From Pseudoscleropodium purum (lineage: Eukaryota; Streptophyta; Bryopsida; Hypnales; Brachytheciaceae), in the NCBI GenBank assembly GCA_963969395.1, contig OZ017796.1:46986243-47050242 (forward strand): a stretch of DNA of 64,000 nt, written 5' to 3'. Made by a program: the position numbers and the translations under genes. Below, piece after piece: positions 1 to 11,066 of the stretch (positions within the stretch are counted from its first letter, which is position 1; each line of letters starts with the position of its first letter). The notes under the pieces were generated by a model. That model ran no database searches. It was not told the origin of the DNA and saw nothing but the letters and a program-made list of their open reading frames with translations.

Positions 1-602
1 ATTCAATTCGACCCGCAACTTTCAATCAAACGAGAAAAATAAGTTTCTTGATTTTTGTGATCTTTCATAAAAGAATCGCTGTCTACAAGGGTGACCAAAC
101 ATCTATCAATACTTCTCACAGTCTTGTCGCATAACATTCTTGAACAGATTGAGCGCAACTCATCCTCTGCAGAAATCTTTATTGCACATATTAACTACAG
201 AAACCATTTTTGAATCCAAAACTTCCTCCCCTAGCCATTTGATCCTCTATCCTCTACATCATTGTAGACGTAATCTCCACCTCAGCTTGTGAATGATCTC
301 TTCAAAAAGACGGTCGCTCTTCCAACCGGTTCAAGAATGTTATGCAGTGGGCTACAAAATGCGCAGCCGCAACAGAAGAATACGCTCACTACTAACCTAC
401 CAAATCCAAACCCGCCGGTGCCATGCATTCACGCTGCAAGACATGGGGATCCATCAAAATGCAAGTGGGCTGCTGATTGAGCGCAGCCACACTACCGCCC
501 GCCATCTCGACCAGTACAACAATCAATCCATTCAGTTGATCGTGCTGTAAAAACAGGCTTCGGTACCAGGCTTCAGAAATAGACAGGCTTGGATATGAAG
601 TT
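1..602. other. 3' flank of the pectate lyase gene; no gene seen
   Basis: No convincing coding exon is seen. An AATAAA-type poly(A) signal for the minus strand lies at 178-183, about 420 nt downstream of the pectate lyase stop codon, so part of this stretch may be its 3' UTR. Short open frames here have no recognisable protein features. Confidence 0.4.
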
Positions 603-2314
603 TCAGCAGCGCGCGCGTTGGCGGCACACAAGCGGTCCTGCGCCTCTCACCATGCGCGCCACCATGCTCGCTGGTCTCGCGCTGGCGCTTGCCGTCTTCG
701 CATAGCTTTGGCTGGTCCAGTGCATAGGTACACTAGTGAAGAAAGATCCCCCAAGGAATCGATCTCCCTCCGACCTCCAGTTCCAGTTCTTCGGCCCCCC
801 AAACTTGGAACCCCCGTCATCAATCCTCTGCGTCACCTGCTTCTTGCCTCTCGCCGGGTTAAAGATGTTCCCTTGGGAGAGAATGGTTGGCCCTTCGCTT
901 CCCCCAATGGCGTAGTTCGACCAGCCAGACGTGTAATCGTTGTTTACCACATGGACATTTCCGAATCGCACTCGCGGCATGCGCTGCACGAGCCCAGGGC
1001 CGAAGATGTTGTAGGCCACTGTCACGTACATGTTTCTGTCCATAGTGTCTGTTTTCTTCGCCCCCAAAAGCATCACCTTGTCGTGCTGCGTGAAGTAGTT
1101 GTTGGTAATGGAGACTCCTGTGGAGCCGCGGATAACGTCCAGGAGGCCATCCGCCGCGCGCGCGAGGTAGCAGTGATCGATCCAAACGTTCTTGGACGCG
1201 AAGATGGAGATCGCGTCGCCGTCGCAGCGGCCGCGCTTCCCGACGTGACTGGTGGACGACATGATGCGTCCGGGGCCGGTCGGCTTGATGTCCGTGATGG
1301 AGATCCCGTGGACGATGACGTTGTTGACATTCTGGATGGTGATGCCGCCGCCGCCCTTGATGCTGACGCGCAGGCCGCGGCCATCGATGGTCTTGTAGCT
1401 GGTGATCATGAGCTCGTTCTTGAGCTTGATGGTCATGCTGTACGCGAAAGTGATCCAGAGCGGGCCGGGGCGGGTGACGGCGTAGCGCAGAGTGCCACGC
1501 GCGGGGTTGGCGGGGTTGTCGTCGCGAGCTGAGGTGACGACATATATTCGACCGTTCTTGCCGCCGATGGCGCTCCGTCCGAAACCGACTGCGCAGTTGG
1601 CGAGACTTTGGCGGTGGGAAGCCCAGTTGGGGTCGCAGCGCCAGCAATCATCGACGGGGTTGCCGGTGGAGCAGCCGGCGGACGCCAGGGACAAATCGCC
1701 AAGCTCTGCATCCGGAGAATCCCTGAAGCACAAAACCAGACATCCGTAACTTGTTAGAATATAGGGAATAAATTTAGCGTCACTAGCTCGTACTTGACTT
1801 ACGTAACTGACTCTTAATTCACATCACCGTTAAAAGAGGTTGGCGTTATTCCTTGAGATGTACAGTACGTACAACCAATTTAGGAATTGGAAATTGGAAA
1901 ACGAAGAAAGGATACTTACTCTGTAGTGGAACCGCCATCGACATCCTCAACCATATCAAACCCGTCCTCGTCGACCAAAGTGGAATTCGCTCCATCAGCA
2001 TCTGTTGCGAAGACAACACTCTCGGGATCCTCTTCTTCAACGGTCTCGGTAGCGAATGATTCATCTTCAGGTGCTTCTGCAAATGAGCTCTCATCAACAG
2101 TCGTTTCTGAATCGTCAGCAGGAGCAGGCACTTCAGACCAGAAGCTCTCAGCAACTGTGTCATCATCCGACGGAACCTCTGCTGTCTCTTCGTCGGAGTC
2201 GAATTTGAACGTAATGGAGTCCGTCGACCCAGACGTTTCAGCAACAACGTCCTGAAACTGGACCACGGCAAAAACAAACAGTAGCCCCAGCATCAATATT
2301 GCTGACTTCGCCAT
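603..2314 (-). CDS. Pectate lyase, polysaccharide lyase family 1, with acidic N-terminal region
   Basis: Secreted enzyme expected to cleave de-esterified pectin in the cell wall by Ca2+-dependent beta-elimination. Two coding exons: 2314-1920 and 1722-603. Intron 1919-1723 has GTAAGT and CAG borders and phase 2 on both sides, giving 504 residues. The ATG at 2314 opens a hydrophobic signal peptide (MAKSAILMLGLLFVFAVV). Residues about 27-131 form an Asp/Glu/Ser-rich segment that I do not know from this family. The catalytic domain then starts with the plant-type NPVDDCWRCDPNW motif. Family landmarks follow: CDGD near 298, WIDHC near 315, DGLLDVIRGS near 323, and RMPRVR near 379 with the catalytic Arg. 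The C-terminus (ARPASMV...C) is the usual plant ending, so the gene looks complete. Family assignment is firm; the acidic region is the odd part. Confidence 0.93.
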
Positions 2315-2495
2315 CTCGCTCCGAAAGCTAAACTCAAGCACGGATCCCAAGACTCTAGAACAGTATGCCCAACCCTTTGAGAAATTAATTGCATGAACTG
2401 TATTGCAATTGATCCTGCAGCTGGAATTTGAAACTGCCTGTAGTGGCGAGCGTTGAAGGCTGTTGTACATATCTATGATAGTCGGGAAGTCACCA

Positions 2496-2503
2496 ATATA
2501 TAC
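2496..2503 (-). promoter_or_regulatory. Candidate TATA box of the pectate lyase gene
   Basis: The minus strand reads TATATATTGG about 180 nt upstream of the chosen start codon. This favours the ATG at 2314 over in-frame upstream codons, which would begin at or before the expected transcription start. Confidence 0.4.
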
Positions 2504-3560
2504 ACGCCCAGTATCCACCTATTGATAGCCATCCTGGGACAATCCGCAAAACCGGTAATCCCGATAGCAAAGGCTCCCATGTATAGATCCATCGGAGTTC
2601 GATCAGGTGGACGTCGACGATCGATGCTTGGAGCGGTATCGACGTGATTTCAGGAAAGACACACCCAATGATAGTTCCACCCGGCAGTCACTGTCTCCCT
2701 CCATGTTGAAAACGCGAGAATAATCCGTTGCATTTTCAAACCCCAGGATGCAAACCAGTCAAAATGAGCCTAACCTTTCTTATTACTACAGTCCCCTTGC
2801 AGGCAATATTCAGAGTAGGTAGTTTAATACTGGAATCGAACGAGAATATCAGCCGGTAGCCCGGTAAAGCTCCGAAACTGCCTATGCCTCCGCTGCGAAA
2901 GTGTGCAGGTCCAGTAATAACCCTGGGGGTCTAGAAATAGGTGAGCTACATGAGGTCAGCGCCACGGAAGAGGGTGCACTAATCCAGCAATTTAGCAGCG
3001 CCACGGCTGCCTCCGCGATCCTTTCGATCATCGTCGTCCGGCAATAGTCGCCTAATTCGTCGTGCCTGCATGCATGGGCTTGGCTTCCGCCACTGTTTGC
3101 AAACTATGGTGGCTGTGGTTACTTTATATTACTTTCTTTTTTCTTTTTTCTTCTTGAGTGCCACGCAGAGAATGAGAGAAACATTTCATTTCAAAGGCGA
3201 AAAGTTACTTTAGTTTTCCTTGCACTTGAAAATTGGAATCCGTTTGGATATATGTGCGGGAAGACAAAACTACGGAGTACGGAACCTTCGTCCGTCGGCC
3301 TTGACTTTCGGAGATTCCGATCCGTTCGTTGACTTCAAAATGAAGGGCGAAACCGCTCTGCGTGAGCCTCACCTAAACTACATGTGATCAAAAGCATAGC
3401 AACCTACAATGGGGAAATTAGGGAGAATGGGTCGCACAATATAAATTTGTTTTCAAATTTCAAAATAATTCACAAGATTTTCAAAATTAAGAAATAGAAA
3501 TTAGATCAACAGATAACCAAGTCTTTCCTATGAAGAATACTTGCAAACAAGTTTAAGAAG
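2504..3560. other. Intergenic region between two minus-strand genes; promoter of the pectate lyase
   Basis: No coding exon seen. The region lies between the 3' end of the ATG10-side transcription unit and the pectate lyase start, so it should hold the latter's promoter. It contains an RY-type motif CATGCATG at 3069-3076, known in plants as a B3-domain (ABI3/LEC2/FUS3) site. Whether that site is used here is unknown. Confidence 0.4.
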
Positions 3561-3575
3561 AAAAAATTAAACAGG

Positions 3576-3581
3576 TTTATT
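3576..3581 (-). terminator. Candidate poly(A) signal AATAAA
   Basis: The minus strand reads AATAAA about 430 nt downstream of the stop codon at 4009-4011 of the last coding exon found downstream of ATG10. It is a plausible 3' end for that transcription unit. Confidence 0.35.
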
Positions 3582-4008
3582 GCAAAAATTGCAACGAACA
3601 CTATTCATCAGGCAGGTCTATACATGTTAGTACTAGAGTGCTACCTCGTGCTTTTCCTACAACTTAAAAAAAAAAAAAAGTCCCATGCAACATTGCAGCA
3701 ACACAGCCTATCTATCGAGGTTTGGATTTTACTTCAGTGGTACATTAACTTAGATATGGCAAGCAAAAAGAGGTGTTAGGGCTTCTGAGTAAAATGTAGG
3801 GCAGCTTGGCTAGGATTCAAGCATATTGTGAAAAAGATAATTCAGATATAATATCACCAGAATCAGTGAAGAACATAGTCTGAAATAGGTTAAAACATGA
3901 ACAAGATTGGGAAAACTGGTGCATACGTGACCAATTCACTATTAGAAGGAAAAAAATGTTAGGTCCTTCATGAGTTAAATTTATAAGGAATCTCTCATTT
4001 TTGACAGG

Positions 4009-4803
4009 TCAAGAGACTCCAAACTCCATCAATTCCCAGTAACATTTCGGATCAGCGAACTCCTTGGATTGAAACAGTTCTTCAGATTCTGCCGCATTAA
4101 AGAGCATCTCTGCATAAGTAAAGAGCATAATTAATTGCTGACAAAACTCATGCAAAATTCGATATCACACACGAATCTAGCTTGCGCAAGAACGCTAATT
4201 ACACACGGACAACACGGTACAAACATGATCGTCTACATCAACCTCAAACAAGAACACGGCCCTGATTATAAGATCTCTAGTTCTCTACGTTTGTTAACCA
4301 GGACGTGTCCAAACGGTCAAAAAAGGTTACTTTCATCTGAAAAAGTGTTGAAATAAATCATTCAGAAAACTTCAAGGAAGGTAGCGATAGAATGAAGAGA
4401 TCATATCCTACACAATAGAATTATGTTTTGAAAGAAACTATAATCAATTGTTATATCCAGAGGACATTCTATTTTCAAATTGGGTAGTTAAGGATTAAGG
4501 ATCTTACTTCCATGAGCATCTGCATCACCATGTCGTAAGCTCCACTACTGGTGGTATTATTTACCTTCAATTAGGTTAAATCAGCGTTAATGCTGTTCTT
4601 CCGATTCGCAGAACGAAAAGCTTAAGGACACCTCGAAGTCCACAATGCGATATACACCACTGAGTTCTTTCGCCATGCAACAGCCTTTTGCTTGCCAGTA
4701 GTGGGTTTCAGAGAGGCCATTGAGGAAGAGAAGTTGCCATGAGGCGCACACGTGTTTTTCAATAACTCTGCAACCGTTGGAAGTTGTCACCCACCTCCAG
4801 GAG
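4009..4803 (-). CDS. Unidentified coding exons downstream of, and possibly spliced to, ATG10
   Basis: I do not recognise this product. The exon from 4803 (after a GCAG acceptor) reads as real protein: Trp/Cys-rich, with WVTTSNGCRVIE, HYW and SGVYRIVDFE. It either stops at 4587 or splices at 4632 (GAG|GTGTCC, phase 0) to 4544-4508 and then to 4109-4009, whose product includes SEELFQSKEFADPKCYW before a TGA stop. All these phases agree. The first exon needs two incoming nucleotides. A GTAAGT overlapping the ATG10 stop codon (exon end 5106, phase 2) supplies them, which would give a 361-residue ATG10 fusion, or 330 residues if the reading stops at 4587. Alternatively a separate gene starts at the ATG at 4841. 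I see no known domain. Confidence 0.45.
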
Positions 4804-5101
4804 CTGCGTAACAGTTTTTCATGTCGAAAACTCATCTTCATGCTTCCAACATCCGAGACTTATTTATCTCAATTTGAAAATTGAGAGAAGATGAGGTTAG
4901 GGAGTCTACGGTATTAGTCCAGCGTTGGAAACACTCAAAGTTGAACATTTTGCCTTCTAAACTACTCTAAAATCAATAGGTATAAGAGATGATGGAAAGC
5001 ACGTTATCCTTTGCTGAAAACTCTTAAGAAATCTATTGCGGAACTCCATCTCTACAACTTCAAAAAAGTGTATTGCATGTGTGTATAGTCTCGCCAATAA
5101 C

Positions 5102-8037
5102 TTACTTGCAGCATTTACTATCAACGAAGACTCGTGAAGGAACCACAAGTCCTACTGCAGGGCAAACAAAAGACATCCATGTCAAGATGTACTTTTCGAT
5201 CCAGGACTCTGATTTTTCCCACTTGTCGGAAGCAGCAATTTCTGCCATTCCACAGGACGATTCATGAGGGACCTGCTTCTCTCGTTCTGCAGACACATCA
5301 CTCAAGTCTTCAGGTATGGAGGCGCTGTTTTTGGGTATGCCAAAGTCTGAGAAGACAAGCCTCATGATCTCGCTCGTACCACAAGGGTGTAATGCGAACC
5401 ATGGTCTGTGTAAAAGAGGGTGATCCTGCCACACAAAGGACCAACAACTAGATTTTAATACAAAGTTTGGCATAACTGGGATTTGGATCATCTCCAAACC
5501 TTCACTAATTCAATGAACCTGACCTCGACCAATTGATCACTTCCTCTCAAACGCTGACTTGTAATTGTCATCTGTGCGACTTCCAGAAACATCTGCAAAG
5601 CCTTCTGCTGATTGACAACAAAATGTGATTACACTCATTCTAAAACAAATCAGTATATACTCCATAGAGTATTCAGACTGTTTAAAGAACTTTTAGACAA
5701 CACTATGGAGAGCACCTCTTGAGTCAAGAAAGTCCATCGACTCTCGTTGCTGATATGCTGAGATCCAACAGGCAAGTCTTGAAGCACACTGTTCCATTGA
5801 AGTGGCCTCCCATCTAAGACAGCCCCACGTCTTTCAGATTAGATTTTGATTGTCCCCATTTAACCATCATCTAAGGGCCACTTTCGATTGCACAGGCAAG
5901 GCAACGAGCTTCAGTTTGAACCAACATCGTGCGCAACTAGCGCTGAGATAACAGGCTCAAAAAAACCCATTCCATATCTGACATCCTCTGACACCGTTGA
6001 GACAGCACGGGCCTAATCCACCTTAAAACGGTAGCTTGAAACCTTGTTATCTCCCTCCGAAATCTCAAATATTTATACCATGTTACACGAGCCATGTAAG
6101 CACCACCTCTTCATGCTCATGCTTATTACTCGAACAAATAAAGTTCTCATTGAACAAGACAGGGTAGAACAAGTAAAAAAATCATTTCCGCACCGCTCAA
6201 CGTGGATTTCCTGTAATCTCAAGCCTATTTCTTTGACCTATCTCAGTCCAAACTCCAAAAGAGGCCAGAACTTGTGTAAACTCTGCTTCGTGTGTTGGTC
6301 ATTATGGTATGTACGCCAGATGAATGTACAATCGTTTAGGTCTCAAGCCCGTAACTCCAGAACCTCATTGCTACAAACCTTGAAGTTGCAGCGCACATGA
6401 AAATGATCAACAATAAGTACTTTATCAATAACGCTTCCTATGCACGAACCTGGCAGACGACCTCGAAGAAAGAGCATGGGAACTCGGTAAGATTCGTTGT
6501 AAATCACGTGATATGTGTACAGGTGTTGCTCATAATCTCCAACCAAACCTTCATACTGCGACTCCATGAACATGCCGTTAATATTCACTCAATCAATTGT
6601 TTACATCCAGCATACCCGATGAATAAACGCTGAGGTCTCTTGAAAAGAATCCCCAGATTGCAATATAAGAAACTCAAGGATTTGAGACTAACCATTATCA
6701 AAACCAGAAGGAAGCGAAGGGAGAAAAAGCGCTAAAAGCACGAATGTGCGCCACAGAAAAAGCTGTAAGATCTGCATACAGAGTAATTAAGAACTTCAGT
6801 GCACATGTATTACCATGGTGGCTTGGTCTTCTGCGTCATGATCATCCCCGTCAGATTCGTCAGGCCTTTCCAAATCAACCTGCACAACACATATTCCTTC
6901 ATGGGTCAAAACAACTCTGACTAACAAAAACAAAATTTCTCATTATAGCTACAACCTAAACCTCACACAGAAATGATTTAATCCAAAACGCCAGATGTTA
7001 AGCGCCCGGTAACCGCATAGGACGTAATCAATGGTTGCACTAAAATTTCAAATCAAAATATTGTATTCAATTCTCGATCAAATATTTTGGAGAAACATGT
7101 TGCTATAAAACTTCTGAAAATATGAGCCTAATGAGATGAAATACGCTTCCTAACTCAAAGTAATGAGATAACAGCATGCAATTCATGGTGCGCAATGAAC
7201 ATGGCAGCAGACTTCATGCAGAGCCAACACACAGTTCCAATTTTCTGCATTATCTTGTTGATTTCTCGATCAAATCCTCCTAATGATTTCTTGTTGGAAA
7301 GCTATGGATGATGCGTTCCTAACATGGGCTAATTGCCCATGTTCTGATCTACAGTATTGCGGTTGCAGCAACCGAATTAAGTTCGCTAACCGGGGGTTTC
7401 AAATGCTGTCATTATACCCAGAGTTCCAGTTTCAGTGTTGGAGAGGTTCATACCTCACGATCAGAACTCATATGATCTTGAAGCATTAGATATCCACAAC
7501 TCTGCACCCACCAGAACCCTTGTCAATCAGAAATCTGCCAAAAGTGCAATCCTAGCAACACTCTCCAAATTACAACGATTACAAGCTCCCAAACCATCAC
7601 GCCCAATTCCTCGAAGTAATCAGAATCGAGATGCTCACAACACTTGCAAATTTATGATAAAGAATTTGCTAATCCTTGAAGGATGTGAACCAGAGACTAA
7701 AACACCTATTTTTTTGTCCAAATTATAGTCCCAGCGCAAGTTCACCACATTCTTATTGAACAATTACTTTATTTGAAGGTTTCTAATTTGACATAGAGAA
7801 TATATTCGCCTACATTCTGAAAATTTCCCAAGCAAAGATTATCTTCAAAATTATCTCCGAAAACTGGCAATTCCAAAGAATGAAACAATGGCGACTAACA
7901 CGTCCAGGAATTGCCGATAGCGCCGTCTTCTGCCAAGTCCACTGCGGCAACTCGGGGCAGCAGTGCTCCCACGTCGTCACAAGATACAAGGCTGCTCTCT
8001 CGAAGTCCTCGACACTGAGAGTTCCATCCCAAGCCAT
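5102..8037 (-). CDS. ATG10: ATG10, E2-like conjugating enzyme of autophagy
   Basis: In the family, ATG10 is the E2-like enzyme that takes ATG12 from ATG7 and joins it to ATG5 in the cytoplasm during autophagosome formation. Six coding exons: 8037-7900, 7501-7454, 6879-6814, 6555-6450, 5813-5716, 5425-5102. Intron phases agree throughout, giving 259 residues (Arabidopsis has about 225). Recognisable parts in order: N-terminal LSVEDFERAA and PQWTW, GYLMLQD, an acidic linker (DESDGDDHDAEDQ), YTYHVIYNESYRVPMLFLRG, ESRWTFLTQE, then HRPWFALHPCGT with the catalytic Cys near residue 167. The hydrophobic tail (YILTWMSFVCPAVGLVVP) is typical. I chose the ATG at 8037 because the protein then starts just before the conserved region. 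The least certain splice sites are the first donor (CGT|GTTAGT) and the fourth acceptor. Confidence 0.9.
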
Positions 8038-8054
8038 AAACCCTAAAACCCTAG
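8038..8054. promoter_or_regulatory. Double telo-box directly upstream of the ATG10 start codon
   Basis: The plus strand reads AAACCCTAAAACCCTAG, two overlapping telo-box cores abutting the start codon on the 5' side. Telo-boxes near transcription starts are common in plant housekeeping and growth-related genes. Confidence 0.45.
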
Positions 8055-8386
8055 CCACACTTCGTTGTATCCACACTTCGTATGCAATTGTCACTACAAC
8101 AAGCTTAGATCGATCCACAACCCAGTTTGTAAAATTCCCCAGCAGGTACGAAACTCTTGGTATAAAATCGATCAACTGCAACCAATTGAAGTGATGCACA
8201 CCTGCTTTCCAACGAAGCCTTCACCTCATAACCCACTCAATTAGTTCAAAACGATTGCAACGCAGGAAGGCAGGATTTCATCGCCTCGGACGAATTCGGA
8301 AAACCAAGCCCTCGAAACAGGGGAGAGGGACAGTCATGCTCACTGTAAAGGTTGCAAATCGGTTGCCCAAGCGATCCATACCTTAA

Positions 8387-9353
8387 CCCTAGAAGGCCCA
8401 AGGCCGTTTTGGGTTAAAAACATCATTGCTTTTGAAGTGATATAGATCTAAATGTCACTAAGCTATAGAGATCTTAACCGTGCAATCTTGTAGTGTACAT
8501 GTTAATGATGTGCATCAAATTTGAAGTCATTTGACCACATAGATGGCGAGATTATACTGTTTTAGTGTTGAAAAAGAATGCTGAAGTTTTCCTAAAAACA
8601 CATTTAGAGGTGAAATTTGATTTCTAAACCTAATCAAATGAAAAAACTTTAAACATCAAAGTGATTCAAAACCAGCATACAAACACATTGGTGAAAAAAA
8701 ATATCATTCATTTGACATAATGTGTTTGCAAAATGACTTGCAAATGTCAAAAAAATAGGCAAGAAAAGTTGCAAAAAACACATCTAGGGCTGAACCTCCT
8801 TCTACTAAAATGATTTTCAGTAATTCATTACTCTTTGGATTGATATGAAATTTCATTAACACAAACTAGATTAATATGCGCAACTTTTTCAAAAAAAATT
8901 ATTAGAAACGGACACTGTATGAAGAAGATACAAGCCGTCGAAGTTCACTGTAGTCCATAAATGGCGGGATTTTGAATTTTGAATTGCTCCCAAACATTCA
9001 AAACAACTTGGATTGACATGAAAATTTTACCACAATAATTAGACTTCAAGCAAAATATAATTCAATAAATTTTATTGAAATCGAACATTGGATGAAGGAG
9101 ATACAATCCCCCGAAGTTGCAGCCATGAAGTGCTCTTTGGTGAATCAAATTGAACTTGTGAACTTCAATTGGCTTCCAGAAAATCATGACCTCTTGGATT
9201 GATCTGAAAATTTTACCACACAAACTAAAAGAAAAGGTGCAAATTTTCCAACAAGTTTTATTGAATTTGGACATGGGATGCAAAAGTTACAATACTTTGA
9301 ATTGAACTTAAAACTATGTGAGGACACTTTTTGTCCTCTTGGGCGGTCTAGGG
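8387..9353. mobile_element. TTAA element A: piggyBac-like non-autonomous element
   Basis: A 967-bp AT-rich unit flanked by TTAA at 8383-8386 and 9354-9357. The inverted ends are CCCTAGAAGGCCCAAG on the left and CCCTAGACCGCCCAAG when the right end is read inwards, matching at 14 of 16 positions. TTAA duplications with CCCT ends are the hallmark of the piggyBac superfamily. No transposase is present. The interior holds three diverged ~180-bp tandem subrepeats beginning near 8827, 9003 and 9191, each with a TTGGATTGA-type motif. Confidence 0.6.
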
Positions 9354-9357
9354 TTAA

Positions 9358-10912
9358 CCCCTAAATGCCAGAGGCACCAAATTTTGGTGTTGACAATATT
9401 TTGAAGTTAAATAAAACCTAACCAACTCCGGTTACTATTTTCAGTAGCTTGCAATTTCAAAAAGTTCTCTTTGAAGTCTAGTTTTAGCAAGAAAAATTCG
9501 ATTTTGAAAATGATTGATTATAATTTTACTATTCAAGATTTTGTGCAAGGGTGTTCATGCAATCTTGACTTTCCATAGTGTTAAGAGCTCTTGGAAATGA
9601 GCCTCAAAGATACTAGATCTCAAAGAAAAGAAAATTTTACATTAGAAATTCATTTATAAAAATTGTAGAAGAGATTTTGAGAAGCTATAAATTGATGAAG
9701 GTTATGCATGTTATGTCCTTTATTCCTCAAGGACTAAGAGGATAAAATTTGTCCTTTTCAAACTTTCAATGACAAATTCTCGGTTTAGTGAAGGAAATCT
9801 CAATATTTTGTAAACTATGGACTTGTAGAGTAACAAATTTAGATACTTGTTGCATTTTCTAATTATCAAAATTTCAATGTCACAATTATTTTTAAATTTA
9901 TTTAAAAAAATATAGTCTAATAGAAAAAGGAAGCAAGCATAACCTTTTTACAAAGAAGAAATAATAGGGATGAAAAAATAAATTTGGGGGAAATATCTAG
10001 TCTTTAATATGCATAAAAAAAAGTGATCTCAAAGAAAAAAGATTTAATTTGTATTTCTAGCTATTTTGAAAATACAAGGTTCAATTTGGTGTAATTAAGA
10101 ATACAAAAACAATTAGAATGGTTCCAAATTTTTTTGAAGATGTTTTCAAAAAATATGCTAATAATTTCAATTGTAAAATTTCAAATATTAAATTTTATAT
10201 AATTATTTTTTAATTTGTAGGATCCAATTTGGTCGATTTTAGCTTCCTAGTTCCTACGTCTTCTGTTTGAAAATGTGTACAAATTTGAGAGAATTTTTTA
10301 TTTTTTATTTTATAAAATACTAAATTTGACTTAGATTCCAATATAATTTTTTTGGGGGTAAAAAATCATTATTCATCTTCTTATAATTTTTCATCTCCAA
10401 ATATTGCATTTTTTGCCTATGGAAATGATCATCCAAAATTGTTATAATCTAATGGTCAATATTCTTTGCAATTAACTCTATGCATACCAGACAAAATAGT
10501 CTTTACTTTTGTACAATTAGAATTACAAATTTCAAGCACACCCATGTGTAAAAAAATATCAAAGTGGGACAATTCATTGAAAACCTCCAGTGTCAAAAAG
10601 TTGTCAAGGCTTGAGGGGTTGATCTTATATTTTTTTGGTGACTAATTTTTTAGATTTGACATGTGAAAAGAGAATTGAAAGACTTCAAATCACTTTCTTA
10701 GTTTTAACACCCTCATGATCAAACATTATAATTTTTCTATCTATAAGTGATGTTTGTTGAGTTTTCTTTTCCTATGTGATCTTTAACATATATAGTTTGA
10801 ATTTGTATGGTTACAATTTATAAAATTGATACAACTTATCAAAATGTTGACTTTTTGTTCAGCTTGGAGCAAATTCTGAGAAGCTCAAAAAAGGCCTTGG
10901 GCATTTTAGGGG
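9358..10912. mobile_element. TTAA element B: piggyBac-like non-autonomous element
   Basis: A 1,555-bp unit whose left TTAA (9354-9357) is also the right TTAA of element A. The right TTAA is at 10913-10916. Ends are CCCCTAAATGCC and, read inwards from the right, CCCCTAAAATGCC. The interior is AT-rich with no supported gene. Confidence 0.5.
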
Positions 10913-10916
10913 TTAA

Positions 10917-11062
10917 TCCTATAAAGACGCTACATTCCATGACCAAGGTAGGCATCAAAATTCTCCAATTGATAGACCACTCACCACTAGGTGCATTCTT
11001 TTTTTTATATTAACACTAAAGTCATCCATTGGACCATTATAGTCCGAAGTACCTCTATAGGA
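10917..11062. mobile_element. TTAA element C: short unit with inverted ends
   Basis: A 146-bp unit between TTAA at 10913-10916 (shared with element B) and TTAA at 11063-11066. Ends are TCCTATAAAG and, read inwards, TCCTATAGAG. Immediately after it another similar end begins (TTAACTCCTATAGAAG), making a tail-to-head junction. Its interior resembles the ~140-bp tandem repeat at 33956-34350. Confidence 0.45.
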
Positions 11063-11066
11063 TTAA

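Noticed and set aside
618..1532. Long plus-strand open frame of 304 codons
   Set aside because: It is antisense to the pectate lyase exon. Its composition mirrors that gene's codon bias, and it shows no protein features of its own.
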